Origin: Inia geoffrensis
Lineage: Eukaryota; Chordata; Mammalia; Artiodactyla; Iniidae
Reading direction: 5' to 3'
Assembly: GCA_036417435.1 (NCBI GenBank)
Contig: CM070903.1
Span: 82,949,501 to 83,013,500 of the forward strand
Length of the DNA stretch: 64,000 nucleotides
Shown here: piece after piece, positions 36,469-49,726 of the stretch
How the letters are laid out: every line of letters starts with the position of its first letter
Numbering within the stretch: the first letter of the stretch is position 1
Position numbers and translations under genes: made by a program
Notes under the pieces: generated by a model
Told to the model about the DNA's origin: nothing
The model's input: only the letters and a program-made list of their open reading frames with translations
Databases searched by the model: none

Positions 36469-38383
36469 ACATCATAGGGCTGGGCCAAGAAGGAGTAGGA
36501 AGACCATGAGCTCACCTCCTCTCATGGGCACAGCAAAATTACAACCATTTACAGAGAAGCTATCAATGAGAAAACCCAGAAGACTAGCAGAAAAGATCTA
36601 CAACTAAAGATATAAGGAACCAGAACAAGATGGGTAGGAAGGGTGGAACTGCAATATTGTCAAGACCCACAACCCTGAGGGGGTAACCTACAAATGGGAA
36701 GATAATTACAATTGCAGAGGTTCTCCCCAAGGAGCAAGTGGTCTGAGCTCCACATCAGGCTCCCCAACACAGGGGTGCACTACAAAGATGAGCCCCCAGA
36801 ACATTTGGCTTTGAAGGCTAGTGGGGCTTAATTTTGGGAGATCCAGAGAGACGCTACTGTTAAAGGGTGCACACAAAATCTCACATGCTCTGGGACCCCG
36901 TGCAGAAGCAGTAATTTGAAAGGAGCCTGGGTCAGACCTACCTGCTGAACTTGGAAAGTCTCCTGGAGAGGCAGGGAGCAAGAGCTCACCCTGGGGACAA
37001 AGACACTGACAGCAGCCATTTTTGAGAGTTCCTTCTACCATGGGGACACTGGTGCTGGCAAGTGCCATTTTGGAATCCTCCCTCTAGCTTGTTAGCCTCG
37101 GGACCCAGCCCTACCCCCTCCCACCAGCCTGTAGGCCCAAGTACTGGGTCCCCTCAGGCCATGTAACTAGCCACGTGGGGACACAGTCCCACCCATGAGC
37201 AGCCAGGCTGCCTTAAGACCCCCGCAGCCCAGAGCCATCCCTGAAAACAGCTCTGTCCACCAGAGGACCCAGGACCTGAGACACTTAGTACACAGGCACT
37301 GCACTCAGGACTTCCAAGACCCTGCAGGCAGAGACCCTGGGAGCCAGCTCTGCCCACCAGTGGGCCAACACCGCAGGACCTCCTAGGCACTGACCCCACC
37401 CACCAATGGGTAGACAGCAGGAACAGAACCACCATGCCCCACAGCCTGCCTTGTCAGGACTCAGACAATACCCCAGTAGGACAGCACCACCCTCAGGAGC
37501 CCCAAGCTCCAGCCCTTTCCATCAGCAGGCCAACATCTCCTTTGGGACACCTTGGGCACCTCAGCCAGAGGCCTTTGGATCCAGCCCCACCTACCAGTGA
37601 GCTGGCAATAGCTCTGGGAGCCCCTGGGCTCTGGCCCCATGCATCAGCAGGCCAATACCACCTCTGAGATACCATGCACTATTCAACCAGCCACCCCGGG
37701 ATCCAGCCCCACACACCAGTGGGCCAGCACCGGCTCTGAGACACCCTGGAACCTACAGTGAGCCATTTCAGGAACTGGCCCCAACCACCAGCAGGCCAAC
37801 ACTATATCCAGGAATGCTGGCTCTGCAACCACCCACCCCAGAACCCAGTTCTGCCCAAGACTGAGCCACCACTAGCCCCAAGGCCCTCCAGGCCTCTGTA
37901 GCCAGCCACATGACCTGGCCCTGCCAAACAGTGGCTGGCAGCCTCCACACAAGGCAGACCCTGGCAACCAACCAGACCAGGGGTCAGCCACTCCTACCAG
38001 ACAGCCCACAATAACCAGCCCTCTATAATAAAAGGGCCCACACAGCCCACATAGGTTAGGAGCACATCTAGAGCATACAGTACTGGTGACCAGAGGACAG
38101 TACACTTCTGGGATGCATAGGATGTCTTCTACAAAAGGCCACTTCTCCAAGGTCAGGAAACGTAACCAACCTACCATACACATAGAAATAAAAACAAATT
38201 CAGAAAAGTTAGGTGACACAGGAACATGTTATAAAAGAAGGAACAGGAAAAAACCCCAAGAAGAACTAAATGAAGTGGAGGTAGGCAACCTATCAGATAA
38301 AGAGTTAAATTTTTACAATCATAAAGATGATCAAAGAACTCAGGAGAAGAATAGATGAACAGAGTGAGAAGTTAGAAATTGCT

Positions 38384-38475
38384 GGGAATTCCCTGGCGGT
38401 CCAGCAGTTAGGCCCTGGTTCAATCCGTGGTCAGCGAACTAAGATCCTGCAAGCTATGTGGCATGGCTGAAAAAA
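38384..38475 (+). repeat. CHR-type SINE, short class, deleted in the middle
   Basis: Starts GGGAATTCCCTGGCGGTCCA but loses the segment between GTTAGG and CCCTGGTT, so it is about 90 bases. It is flanked by TTAGAAATT duplications and nested in L1 ORF1. Confidence 0.85.
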
Positions 38476-38735
38476 GAAATTAGAAATTTTAAACAAAGAC
38501 TTAGAAAATATAAAGAAGAACCAATCAGAGACGGAGAATACAATAACAAATGACTGAAATGAAAAATACACTAGAAGGAATCAACAGTAGATTAAATGAT
38601 ACAGAGAAATGGATCAATAAGCTGGAAGGCAGAGTAGCAGAAATCACTGATGCTGAACAGAAAATAGAGAAAAGAATAAAAGGAAATGAGGTCAGCTTAC
38701 AAGACCTCTGAGACAATATCAAAATGTTATAGGTG

Positions 38736-39124
38736 GCGCCTCCCTGGTGGCACAGTGGTTAAGAATCCACCTGCCAATGCAAGGGACACAGGTTCAAGCC
38801 CTGGTCCAGGAAGATCCCACATGCCACGGAGCAACTAAGCCCATGTGCCACAACTACTGAGCACTCTACAGCCCACAAGCCACAACTACTGAGCCTGCAT
38901 ACAACAACTACTGAGCCTGTGTGCGACAACTACCGAAGTCCGCACGCCTAGAGCCCATGCTCCACAACAAGAGAAGCCACTGCAATAAGAAGCCTGTGCA
39001 CCGCAACGAAAAGTAGCCCCCGCTTGCTGCAACTAGAGAAAGCCCAAGCGCAGCAACAAAGACCCAACACAGCCAAAATTTTTTAAAATAAATAAGTAAA
39101 ATAAATTTATTAAAAAAAAAAAAA
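38736..39124 (+). repeat. CHR-type SINE, long class, nested in L1 ORF1
   Basis: Plus-strand long copy with extra CAACTACTGAGCC units, ending in an A-rich tail. It is flanked by GTTATAGGTG duplications. Confidence 0.9.
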
Positions 39125-39994
39125 GTTATAGGTGCCCCAAAAGGAGAAGAGAGAAAGGGGCAGAAAACATATTTGACAACACAATAGCTGAAAACTCCCC
39201 AAACCTGGGAAAGGAAACAGACATCCATGTCCAGGAACTACAGAGAGTCCCAAGCAGGATCAACCCAGGGGACCACACCAAGACACACTGTAATTAAAAT
39301 GCCAAAAATTAAAGATAAAGAGAGAATATTAAAAGCAGCAAGTGAAAAGCAATGAGTTACATGCAAGGGAACTCCCATATGGCTGGCTGACTTTTCAGCA
39401 GAAACTCTGCAGGCCAGAAGGGAGTGTCACGATATATTTAAAGTAATGAAAGAGAAAAACCTACAACCAAAACTACCCATCAAGGCTTTCATTCAGATTT
39501 GATGGAGAGATCAAAAGTTTTACAGACAAGCAAAAGCTAAAAGAGTTCAGCACCACCAGATCAACTTTACAAGAAATGTGAAAGGGACTCTACATGAAAA
39601 AGAAAAGACCACAACTACAAACATGAAAATTATGAAAGGAAGAAAAGCACACTGGTAAAGACAAATATACAGTAATGATAGTAAACCAACCATGTAAAAA
39701 GCTAGTAGGAAGGTTAAAAGACAAAAGTAATAAAATCATCTGTATCCACGATAAGAAAGGGATACACAAAACAAAAAAATGTAAAATATGATGCCAAAAA
39801 CAGTAATCACTAGGTGAGGAGAGTAAACATGCAGGGTTGTTAAAATGCATTTGAAGTTAAGAGATCAGCAACTTAAAATAATCACACATATATAGATGGT
39901 TATATATAAATCTCATGGTAACTACAAATGAAAAATCTATAATAGGTACACAAACCCAAAAGAGAAAGGAATCCAAACATAATACTAAAGATAG

Positions 39995-40117
39995 GGGTTT
40001 CCCTGTCAAGGTTAAGCCTCCATGCTTCCACTGCAGGGGATGTGGGTTCGATCCCTGGTCGAGGAACTAAGATCCCACATGCTGTGCGGTGTGGCAAAAA
40101 AAAAAAAAAAAAAAAAA
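39995..40117 (+). repeat. CHR-type SINE, short class, nested in L1
   Basis: A degraded start (GGGTTTCCCTGTCAAGG), a good B box (GGTTCGATCCC), and a poly(A) tail. It is flanked by ACTAAAGATAG duplications. Confidence 0.88.
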
Positions 40118-41077
40118 CCCTCCAAAAAACTAAAGATAGTCATCACATCACAAGGGGGAAAGAGAGCAAAAGAAGAAGGAACAAAACTGAACTACAAAAA
40201 CAACCCCAAAACAATTAACAAAATGGCAATAAGTATATACCTATCAATAATCACCTTAAATGTACATGGACTAAATGCTCCAACCAAAAGACAGTGTGGC
40301 TGAACAGATACAAAAATAAGACCCATATATATGTTGCCTATAAGAGACTCACTTCAGATCTAGAGGCACATACAGACTGAAAGTAAGGGGATTAAAAAAA
40401 AAAAGGTATTCCATGCAAATGGAAATCAAAAGAAAGTCAGGGTAGCAATACTTATACCAGACAAAACAGACTTTAAAACAAAGACTGTAACAATAGACAA
40501 AGAAGGACACTACATAATGATCAAGGGATCAATCTAAGAAGATATAACAATTGTAAATATATGCACCCAACATAGGAGGAGTTAAATACGTAAAGCAAAT
40601 ATTAACAGGTACAAAGGGAGAAACTTACAGTAACAACAGTAGGAGACTTTAACACCCCATTTACCTCAATGGACAGATCATCCAAACAGAAAATTGGTCT
40701 TAAATGACATGTTAGACCAAATGGACTTAATAGATATATATAGAACATTCTGTCCAAAAGCAGCAGAATACACATTCTTTTCAAGTGCAACATGGAACAT
40801 TCCCCAGGACAGATCACCTGCTAGGCCACAAAACAAGCCTCGGTAACCATATCAGGCATTTTTTCCAACACAACATTAAGAAACTAGAAATTAAATACAA
40901 GGAAAAAACTGCAAAAAACCCCACAACACATGGAGACTAAACAATACACTACTAAACAACCAACAGATCACTGAAGAAATCTAAGAAATCAAAAAATACC
41001 TGGAGACAAATTAAAATGAAAACACAACACTCCAAAATCAATAGGACACAGCAAGAGCAGTTCTAAGAAAGAAGTTT

Positions 41078-41287
41078 GGGCTTCCCTGGTGGCGCAGTGG
41101 TTGAGAGTCCGCCTGCCGATGCAGGGGATACGGGTTCGTGCCCCGGTCTGGGAAGATCCCACATGCCGCGGAGCAGCTGGGCCCGTGAGCCATGGCCGCT
41201 GAGCCTGCGCGTCCGGAGCCTGTGCTCCGCAACGGGAGAGGCCACAACAGTGAGAGGCCCGCATACCGCAAAAAAAAAAAAAAAAAA
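41078..41287 (+). repeat. CHR-type SINE, young class, nested in L1 ORF2
   Basis: Full-length copy flanked by AAGAAAGAAGTTT duplications, with a poly(A) tail. Very close to the copies at 1719 and 45300. Confidence 0.93.
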
Positions 41288-44020
41288 GAAAGAAGTTTAT
41301 AGTGATACAAACCTACCTCAGGAAACAAGAAAACTCTCAAATAAACAACCTAACCTTATACCTAAAGGAACCAGAAAAAGAACAAAGAAAACACAAAGTT
41401 AACAGAAGGAAAGAAATCATAAAGATCAGAGCAGAAATAAATGAAAGAGACCAAAACAAACACCAACAACAAAAAAACCACTTAAAAAAATCAGTGAAAC
41501 TAAGAGCTGGTTCTCTGAAAAGGTAAAATTGACAAGCCTTAGCCAGACACATCAAGAAAAACGAGGGCCCAAATCAATAAAATCAGAAGTAAAAAAGAAG
41601 TTACAACTAACACCACAGAAATACAAAGTACTGCAAACAACTATATGCCAATAAAACAGAAAACCTAGAAGAAATGGATAAATTCCTAGAAATGTACACT
41701 CTCCCAAGACTGAACCAGGAAGAAGTAGAAAATATGAACAAACCAATTACCAGTACTGAAGTTGAATCAGTAATTTTAAAACCCCCAACAAACAAAACTA
41801 CAGGACCAGAGGGCTTCACAGGTGAATGCTACCAAACATTTAAAGAAGCATTAACACCTATCCCTCTGAAACTATTCCAAAAAACCGCACAGGAAAGAAC
41901 GCTTCCAAATTCATTCTACAAGCCCAGCATCACCATGATACCGAAACCAGACAAAGATATCACAAAAAAGAGAAAATTATAGGCAGATATCACTGATGAA
42001 CATAGATGCAATAATCCTCAACAAAATATTAGCAAACTAATCCAACAATTCATTAAAAGGATCATATAACATGATTAAGTGGGATTTATCCCAGGGATGC
42101 AGGTTCAATATCTGCAAATCAATCAAAATGTGATACACTATATGAACAAACTGAAGAATAAAATCATATGATCATCTCAATAGATGCAGGAAAAGCTTTT
42201 GACAAAATTCAACATCCATTTACGATAAGAAAAACTCTCCAGTAAGTGGGTATAGAGGAAACATACCTCAACATAATAAAGGCCATATATGACAAACCTA
42301 CAGCTAACATCATACTCAACAGTGAAAAGCTGAAAGCATTTCCTCTAAGATCAAGAACAAGACAGGGATGTCCACTCTCATCACTTTTATTCAATATAAT
42401 ATTGGAAGTTTTAGCCACAGCAATCAGACAAGAAAAAGAAATAAAGGAATCCAAACTGGAAAGGAAGAAATAAAACTGTCACTGTTTGCAAGATGACATG
42501 CCACTATACATGGAAAATCCTAAAGATGCCACTAAAAAACTACTAGAGCTCATCAATGAATTCAGTAAATTTGCAGAATACAAAATTAATATACAGAAAT
42601 CTGATGCATTTGTATACACTAACAATGAACTATCAGAAACAAATTAAGAAAACAATTCCATTTACCATCACATTTTATTCCTAGAATAAAATACCTAGGA
42701 ATAAAACTAAGGAGGTAAAAGACCTGTACTCAGAGAACTTAAGACACTGATGAAAGAAATCAAAGATGACACAAACAGATGGAGAGATATACCATGTTCT
42801 TTGATTGGAAGAATCAATATTGTTAAAATGACTATACTACCCAAGGCAATCTTCAGAATCAATGCAGTCCCTATCAAAATACCCACAGCACTGTTCACAG
42901 AACAAGCAAATAATTTTAAATTTATATGGAAACCCCAAAAAGGCAAAACAATCTTGAGAAAGAAGAACAGAGCTGGAGGTAACTTGCTCCCTGATTTCAG
43001 ACTATACACAAAGCTATGGTAATCAAAGCAGTATGGTACTGGCACAAAACCAGACACACAGACCAGTGGAACAGAAAAGAGAGCCCAGAAATAAACCCAC
43101 ACACTATGGCCAATTAACTACAACAAAGGAGGCAAGAATATACAATGGAGAAAAGACAATCTCTTCAATAAGTGGTGCTGGGAAAACTGAACAGCTAAAT
43201 GTAAAAGAACGAAATTAGAACATCTTCTCACACCATATATAAAAATAAACTCAAAATTGATTGAAGACCTAAATGTAAGACTGGAAACCATAAAACTCCC
43301 AAAAGAAAACATAGGCAGAGAACACTGACATAAATCAGAGCAGTGTTATTTTGGATCTGCCTCCTAAGGCAAAGGAAACAAAAGCAAAAATAAACAAATA
43401 GGACCTAATTAAACTTAAAAGCTTTTGCACAGCAAAGGAAACCATCAACAAAACAAAAAAGACAACCTACATAATGGGAGAATATATTTGCTAATGATAT
43501 GACTGATAAGGGGCTAATATCCAAAATATCCAAAATACATAAACAGCTCAAACAACTCACATCAAAAAAAAAGATAAGCTGATTAAAAAATGGGCAGAAG
43601 ACCTGAATTGACACTTCTGCAAAGAAGACATACAGATGGCCAATGGGCACATGAAAAGCTCAACATCAGAGAAATGTGAATCAGAACGATAATGAGATAT
43701 CACCTCACACCTGTCAGAATGGCTATCATCAAAAAGAACACAAATAACAAATGTTGGTGAGGATGTGGAGAAAAGGGAACCCTCATACTCTATTGCCAAG
43801 AATGTAAATTGGTGCAACCACTGTGGAAAACAGTATGGAGCTTCCTAAAAGAACTAAAAATAGAACTGCCATATGACCCAGCAACTCCACTCTGGAATAA
43901 ATAAGAACACTAATTCAAAAAGATACATACACCACAATGTTCACGGCACTATTTACAATAGCCAAGACATGGAAGCAACCTAAGTCCATCAACAGATAAA
44001 GGGATAAAGAAGATGTGATA

Positions 44021-44021
<1 letters not shown>

Positions 44022-44056
<35 letters not shown>
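44022..44056 (+). repeat. (CA)n microsatellite inside the L1 ORF2 end
   Basis: About 17 CA units between GATGTGATAG and GAGGAGTATTACTCAGCC. The antisense L1 carries its (GT)n at the corresponding place. Confidence 0.95.
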
Positions 44057-44059
<3 letters not shown>

Positions 44060-44487
44060 GAGTATTACTCAGCCATTTAAAAAAAGAATGAAATTTTGCC
44101 ATTTGCAACAACATGGATGGACCTGGAGGGTATCATGCTTAGTAAAGTAAGTCAGAGAAAGACAAATACTCCATGTTATCACTAATATGTGGAATCTAAA
44201 AAATAAAACAAATGAATATAACAGATACAGACAGATATAAAGAACAAACCAGTGGGGAGAGGGAAGTGGGGGAGAGGGACAAGATAGGGGTAGGGGATTA
44301 AGACTTACAAATTACTATGTATAAAATAAATAAGCTACAAGGATATATTGTACAGCACAGGGAATAGCCAATATTTTATATAATAATTTTAAATGGAGTA
44401 TAATCTATAAAAATTTTAAATCACTGTGTTATACACTTGAAACTAGTATTTGTAAATCAACTATATTTCAATAAAATAAATTTTTAA

Positions 44488-45034
44488 AAGTCATATTTTT
44501 TCCTAGTTGCAGTTCATTTCAGGGTAACCAAATTAGTTAAGAAGTTTTTCTTTTATAGAAGAATTCAAGGTAATTAACATAGAGGAATGATAGAATTAGA
44601 AAATCACCATTTTGTACCTCTTAATAATGGATCATCAATTAAATTTAAAACCAAGAAGAGAAAGATGAATAGGAACTCTTACAGCCTGAATTACAGATCA
44701 ACCTTACCACCAGTAAGTGGAACAAGTAGACATTATGCTTCATGTGATAACAATACAGTATGACCACTAATGAAGTATCCTTGCCTAATAAATTCAACCT
44801 GAATCTGATCAAGCCTCTAGATCAAGCTTACCAGTTTACATGAAATACAAGGGAGAGAGGAAGTAGTTAAAAACCACCAAGGAGTTGTAAGCCAAATTTA
44901 GAAGTGGGATTTTCCGCAGGAACACCCGGTTTCTCTAATAAATAATAGTACAAGGAAGGAGACTACTGTTGAATAAAAGAGACTCAAGAGATATAATAAC
45001 CAATGGCAACGTGTACATTTTACTGGATCCCATA
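44488..45034. other. Intergenic, no recognised feature
   Basis: AT-rich unique sequence between the L1 and the next repeat. Confidence 0.5.
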
Positions 45035-45830
45035 TTACTGTTCTGAGACTGCTGTAACTACCACAGATTTGATGGACTTAAACAGTAGAAATTTATTCTC
45101 ACACAGTTTTGGAGCCAGAAGCCTGAAATCAAGGTGTCATCAGGGCCAGGTTCCCTCTGAAGGCTCTTCCAGCTCTGGTGGCTCCAGGCTTCCTTGGCTT
45201 GTGGTAGCATCACTCCAGTCTTGCTTCTGTAGTCTCATTGCCTCTTCCTTTTTTTTTTTTTTAACTCCAAACACAAATTTATAAATTAAAAAGCAACAGG
45301 GCTTCCCTGGTGGTGCAGTGGTTGAGAGTCCGCCTGCCGATGCAGGGGACACGGGTTCGTGCCCCGGTCCGGGAAGATCCCACATGCCGCGGAGCAGCTA
45401 GGCCCGTGAGCCACGGCCGCTGAGCCTGTGCATCCAGAGCCTGTGCTCCGCAACGGGAGAGGCCACAACAGTGAGAGGCCCGCGTACCGCAAAAAAAAAA
45501 AAATTAGAAAGCAACAGAGCCAAGTCCAGCCAATCATTAACACTTGGGTGTCTTTTTCCAGATTTTGTTTATACCTAAAAATGGGTATAAAAATAAACAC
45601 TGCCTAGGCCCATTTCAACGCCTCCGCCTTATCCATCTCAAAACTGTCTGCTTCCTTCTTATGTGGCATGTGATTGCATTTACGGCGCATCCAGACAATC
45701 CAGGATAAACTCCTTTTCTCAAGATCTTTAATCACATCTTTTGCCAAAGAAAGTAATACAGGTTCCAAGGATAAGGATGTGGACATATGTTTTTGGGGGC
45801 CACCATTCAACCCACTATATATCCTGATTA
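45035..45830. repeat. Old interspersed repeat of unresolved family, split by a SINE
   Basis: The CTGCTGTAACTACCACAGAT phrase, then TTTATTCTCACACAGTTTTG, and on the far side TCAAGATCTTTAATCACATC and GGATGTGGACATATGTTTTT, belong to a widespread old mammalian repeat that I recognise but cannot name with confidence. The young SINE at 45300 separates its halves. Confidence 0.55.
45300..45503 (+). repeat. CHR-type SINE, young class
   Basis: Full length with poly(A), flanked by AAAGCAACAG duplications. Confidence 0.93.
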
Positions 45831-47350
45831 GAAGAATGTAATAAAACGTTGTAATCATCAGGGAAACTTGAATGTGAACTATTAGATGGTACTGGCAAAT
45901 TCTTACTAATATTGTTATGTGTAAAAATGACAAAGGCTTTTTTTTAAAGTTATTATACGTTAGGGAGACATTCTTAAGTATTTAGGTAGAAAGACATGTC
46001 TGGATTTTGCTTTAATATACTCCAGACTCTCCCCCTCCCATGAAAAAAAGGTGAATCAAGATTAGCCACATTTTAGTATAACTGCTGAAAGGTGGTGATG
46101 ATTGTTTGTCTTAAAATTTCCATAATAAAAAGTTTTTTGTGAAGTAGTTGAATAAAGATAAAATTGTCCACTAAAATGAGACATTAAGTCCTTCAGAATG
46201 AACTTATCTAGAAAACCTACACATGAAAAATATTATAAAACTTAAACCAATGGAGGTACAAGTCATCAGCCTGTGCCAGAAGAAAAGTCAAAATACTAAT
46301 GGGTGATTTTTATCTCTGATTTTTAAAAAAATACATGTAACTCTAATTTAGAAATTTTAATTCTAAGAACTTCTCCTAAGAGAATAACTGAAAACACTGC
46401 AAGACAGTATGTCTAACAATACTGATTAAATAAATTATGTTATAACCATATGCTGGAACACTACACAGCAATTAAGATGTCAATATTTATTGCCATGAAA
46501 ATATGTTCAACATAAATTAAGTGGAAAGGGGGTTATATAGTCACATTGTGTGATTCCATATTTGTTAATAACAAAAATATATATATACTTGCACAAGTGT
46601 GCACAACACACACACTTATTAATACACACGTGACAGAGTATATACCAAAGGCCAGGATATATACCAGAATGTTAATGTTAAGAGTTATTAACTCTGGGTG
46701 GTGAGTTTACAGAACTCTTATTCTTTAACTTTTATCAGTATCTTATTTTTCTACTATGAACACCTATTACTGATACAATTAAAGAAAAATATAAGTGGCA
46801 CCACAGACTATGATCACCACATGCCCTTAAGGAGGCAGTGTGTGTGCTTGGCAGGGGGGATGAGATGGGGAGAGGGGATACTTCCCCAATGTATATTTGA
46901 AGCATATGCTTCCAAGAGCTCTATGTTGCTTCTCCTGGCACATGCCAAACTATATTTCACAAAACAGTTCCACAGGTGTCAACAGAGAGCTCAAAGTCCA
47001 AGTTTTTAGACACACTAGGTTAAAACATTAATTTATTACATTTTCCATGCATCCCCAGGAGGAAAAGACATGGTACACACATTCACTGGGCCATAGAACC
47101 CTTTGTTTTACATCCTACGTAGAAGTAACAGGACTTCTACTGAACATATTTCATGAAATTCCAATGTAAAAACCTGAAGAACAAGGATCGTTTAACCACG
47201 TATTTCCATTGAGGGTCTGAAAACTTCTGGCCCGTTTTCCTAGATTTAGATTGATTCATTTCAAAACAACCCCACATTTGTTGTATTTTTGTGGTCTCAA
47301 GCATTATAGTTTTGAACATAATTTGCATTTTGCTGTCAGTTCATTTAGAG
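45831..47350. other. Intergenic, no recognised feature
   Basis: AT-rich sequence. No gene, and no repeat that I can name. Confidence 0.5.
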
Positions 47351-47591
47351 CAGTGTTTTTCAAACTGGATTTCTATCCATTAGTGGGTTGAGAAATCAAT
47401 GTGGTGGTCACAACTCACCTTAAAAAAATTTTTGTTTAAAGAAAACTATCAGTGTAGTAAGGATAAGTAGTATTTTTTGTAAAACTTTTGTGTCCATATA
47501 TAATCACATAATATATGCATGTGTGTATTGGTCACAATATAAAATACATTTATTACTATGAGTTGCAATCAAAAATATTTGAAAGCCACTG
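47351..47591. mobile_element. hAT-type non-autonomous DNA transposon
   Basis: Terminal inverted repeats CAGTGTTTTTCAAA (left) and the complement of CAGTGGCTTTCAAA (right) match at 12 of 14 bases. The flanking ATTTAGAG / AATTAAAG looks like an eroded 8-base target duplication. The subfamily is not resolved. Confidence 0.7.
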
Positions 47592-47825
47592 AATTAAAGA
47601 GATGAATTTATTGATAAATAGATAAAATCAACACCTATTTCAAACACCCAAACCCTTCCTTGTATATATTAAATTTTTTTAAAAAATCACCAAAGCAATA
47701 CAGACACCTAGATCCCAACTTACAATTACCAAAAATTTGTTTGAATATTGGGTACCTAGAGCTTTTCTTAAAGAAACTATCATAAAGAGATTAGGTTCCC
47801 AATTAGTTCACGAAAGCCAATTTTT

Positions 47826-47960
47826 AAAAAAATTTTTTACTTATTTTTTTGGCTGTGCTGCTCGGCTTGTGGGATCTTAGTTCCCCAGCCGGGGATTGAA
47901 CCCATGCCCTCGGCAGTTAAAGCGCAGAGTCCTAACCACTGGACCACCAGGGAATTCCCT
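47826..47960 (-). repeat. CHR-type SINE, short class
   Basis: Minus-strand copy ending GGACCACCAGGGAATTCCC, flanked by CAC(G/A)AAAGCCAATTT duplications. Confidence 0.9.
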
Positions 47961-49231
47961 CACAAAAGCCAATTTAAACAGTGTAGCTTAACTATAGTAC
48001 TAAGGTTGTTACAAACTTAAATTTCTCCACCATATTTATTTATTTATATCTGAAGTTCAATATATCTTCAAGGACACATTCTCCCTGCACCCACACCTTG
48101 GTCCCAGCACCAAGCAACGCCTCACAGTATAGGCAAACATCCACCATTCAACATGGCATTCCCCAAGCCGTGCTTAGGAGGAAAAGATCAGAAGTTCTAA
48201 TAGCCTTAGGTAACTGAGGTAGAATAAGGGGCTCTCCAGACATCTTCCATATGCCTCAAGTCTGTTTCCCTCCCACCCTCCTCCTGGCTCAAAGGTCAAA
48301 AATGAGAAAGACATTTGCTCACCAACAGTTGTGAGTTGTTTTTTTTTTCTTCTTCATCAATCTTTAGGAGAGACTGCCTACTAAAAAAAGAACAATGGTT
48401 CACTCCACCTTTTTTTCAGACCCCCAAACTACTGCAATAGAGATACAGATATCTTTCTCACTGGCTTTAATGTTAATAATTTGCTACTGATAATTAGCAA
48501 ATTATCAGTAGCTGGCAGCTTTTCTCATAAACTGTTTAGGTATTAAAATTCTATTACCAACAAGTATCTGTACAGAGAAATGTCAGTGCCTACAAAAGCA
48601 TGGCTGTGTTATCTCCTATTAAATTCAGAAACTCAGGGTTAAGTAGAATGGCATTCTCCAACTTGACTCTCTGTTCTCATCAATTCATTATGTCCTAGAA
48701 GATTATTAAGAGCTATCCTGAAGAATCACATTAGTGGAAAGCTCAGTGAATGCTGCTCTAAGAAGCCCCTCCAAATACTTGTAATACAAATACATTAACC
48801 CCCAGCATCACTCATTTGGGCTGCCATTCCTAAAAGGATTTACCCCACATGGAACAAATCTTAACCAAGGTTCTAAATTCTCAGGTGAAACCTACTAGTG
48901 CCAAGTGGGAACCAGGCATTCAGTGCATTGCTGACCCAGTAAATCTCTGGCCTTTCTTGGCTGTGCCCGCTGCCTGATCCCAGTACTCACTGGCACAGCT
49001 CCAGAAGCCTCAAGAAAGGAACGGAGGCTGCAGGCAGGGTTCTCTGTACAGCCTAAGCTTGAGGGAGACTCAGCCCAACTGGCTCACTCTTTAATCATCA
49101 CCTAAGCACACGTCCTCTGGTTTGACCGTCAAGTAGGCCCAGCAGTTTCAATCCTCACCAGAGGCCCCAGGTCTTATACCAAGACTTTTACACATCTCAG
49201 GGAAAACTGCCTGCAAGAGTATGCCTCTGTA
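47961..49231. other. Intergenic, no recognised feature
   Basis: No repeat or gene is recognised. A perfect small inverted repeat at about 48479-48512 (GCTACTGATAATTAGC, then its complement) could form a short hairpin. Confidence 0.45.
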
Positions 49232-49545
49232 GGGCTTCCCTGGTGGTGCAGTGGTTAAGAATCCGCCTGCCAATGCAGGGGACACGGGTTCGAGCCCTGG
49301 TCCAGGAAAATCCCACATGCCGTGGAGCAACTAAGCCCATGCGCCACAACTACTGAGCCTGCGCTCTAGAGCCTGCAAGCCACAACTACTAAGCCCATGT
49401 GCCACAATTACTGAAGCCCGCACGCCTAGAGCCCACGCACCACAATGAATGACAGCCCTCGCTCACCGCAACAAAGCCCACACACAGCAACGAAGACCCA
49501 ATGCAGCCAAAATTAAATAAATAGATTTTTAAAAAAAACAAAAAA
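49232..49545 (+). repeat. CHR-type SINE, long class
   Basis: Plus-strand long copy flanked by AAGAGTATGCCTCTG duplications, ending in an A-rich tail. Confidence 0.92.
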
Positions 49546-49720
49546 AGAGTATGCCTCTGCGACCAGAAGCCAGGAACTCCAGATGGCAGACATGTTGATT
49601 CATAGCTAACAGATGCCCAGTTTTTCTGGTTTGACCTCTTACTTTTGTGAAGTGTGGGAGGTTTAAGTAGGGAAAGGGTTAGAAATCAGCATATACTTTT
49701 CAGGTTCTGCCAGACAACCT

Positions 49721-49726
49721 TTTATT
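49721..49726 (-). terminator. Candidate AATAAA poly(A) signal of SENP2
   Basis: This is a canonical hexamer on the minus strand with a short GT-rich element (TTGTCTGG) directly after it. It is the first AATAAA I find downstream of the SENP2 stop codon. Position alone supports it; no transcript evidence is available. Confidence 0.35.

Larger units (their letters stand above)
36478..44487 (+). mobile_element. Nearly complete but decayed L1 retrotransposon, sense strand
   Basis: The element spans about 8 kb including SINEs. The 5' UTR is at about 36478-38080. ORF1 remnants follow to about 39560; the frame at 38086-38358 includes ELNEVEVGNLSDKELNF. The inter-ORF region comes next, then ORF2 from about 40195 (TLNVHGLNAPTKRQ, the endonuclease start). 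Reverse transcriptase blocks include [20 protein letters not shown] (within 42246-42473) and a piece at 42750-43022, and the 3' UTR ends near 44487. The catalytic FADD motif is broken by one extra base at 42491, and there are many other stops and shifts, so it cannot move on its own. It is interrupted by SINEs at 38384, 38736, 39995 and 41078. Confidence 0.9.

Noticed and set aside
38880..39010. Tandem CACAACTACTGAGC units that look like a spaced-repeat array
   Set aside because: They are internal duplications of the long SINE class. Units are unequal and spacers are not unique, and CRISPR arrays do not occur in mammals.
41674..41982. Reverse-transcriptase-like frames at 41674-43102 as an independent gene
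   Set aside because: They are pieces of one decayed L1 ORF2, broken by frameshifts and stops, and match the rest of the L1 in order.
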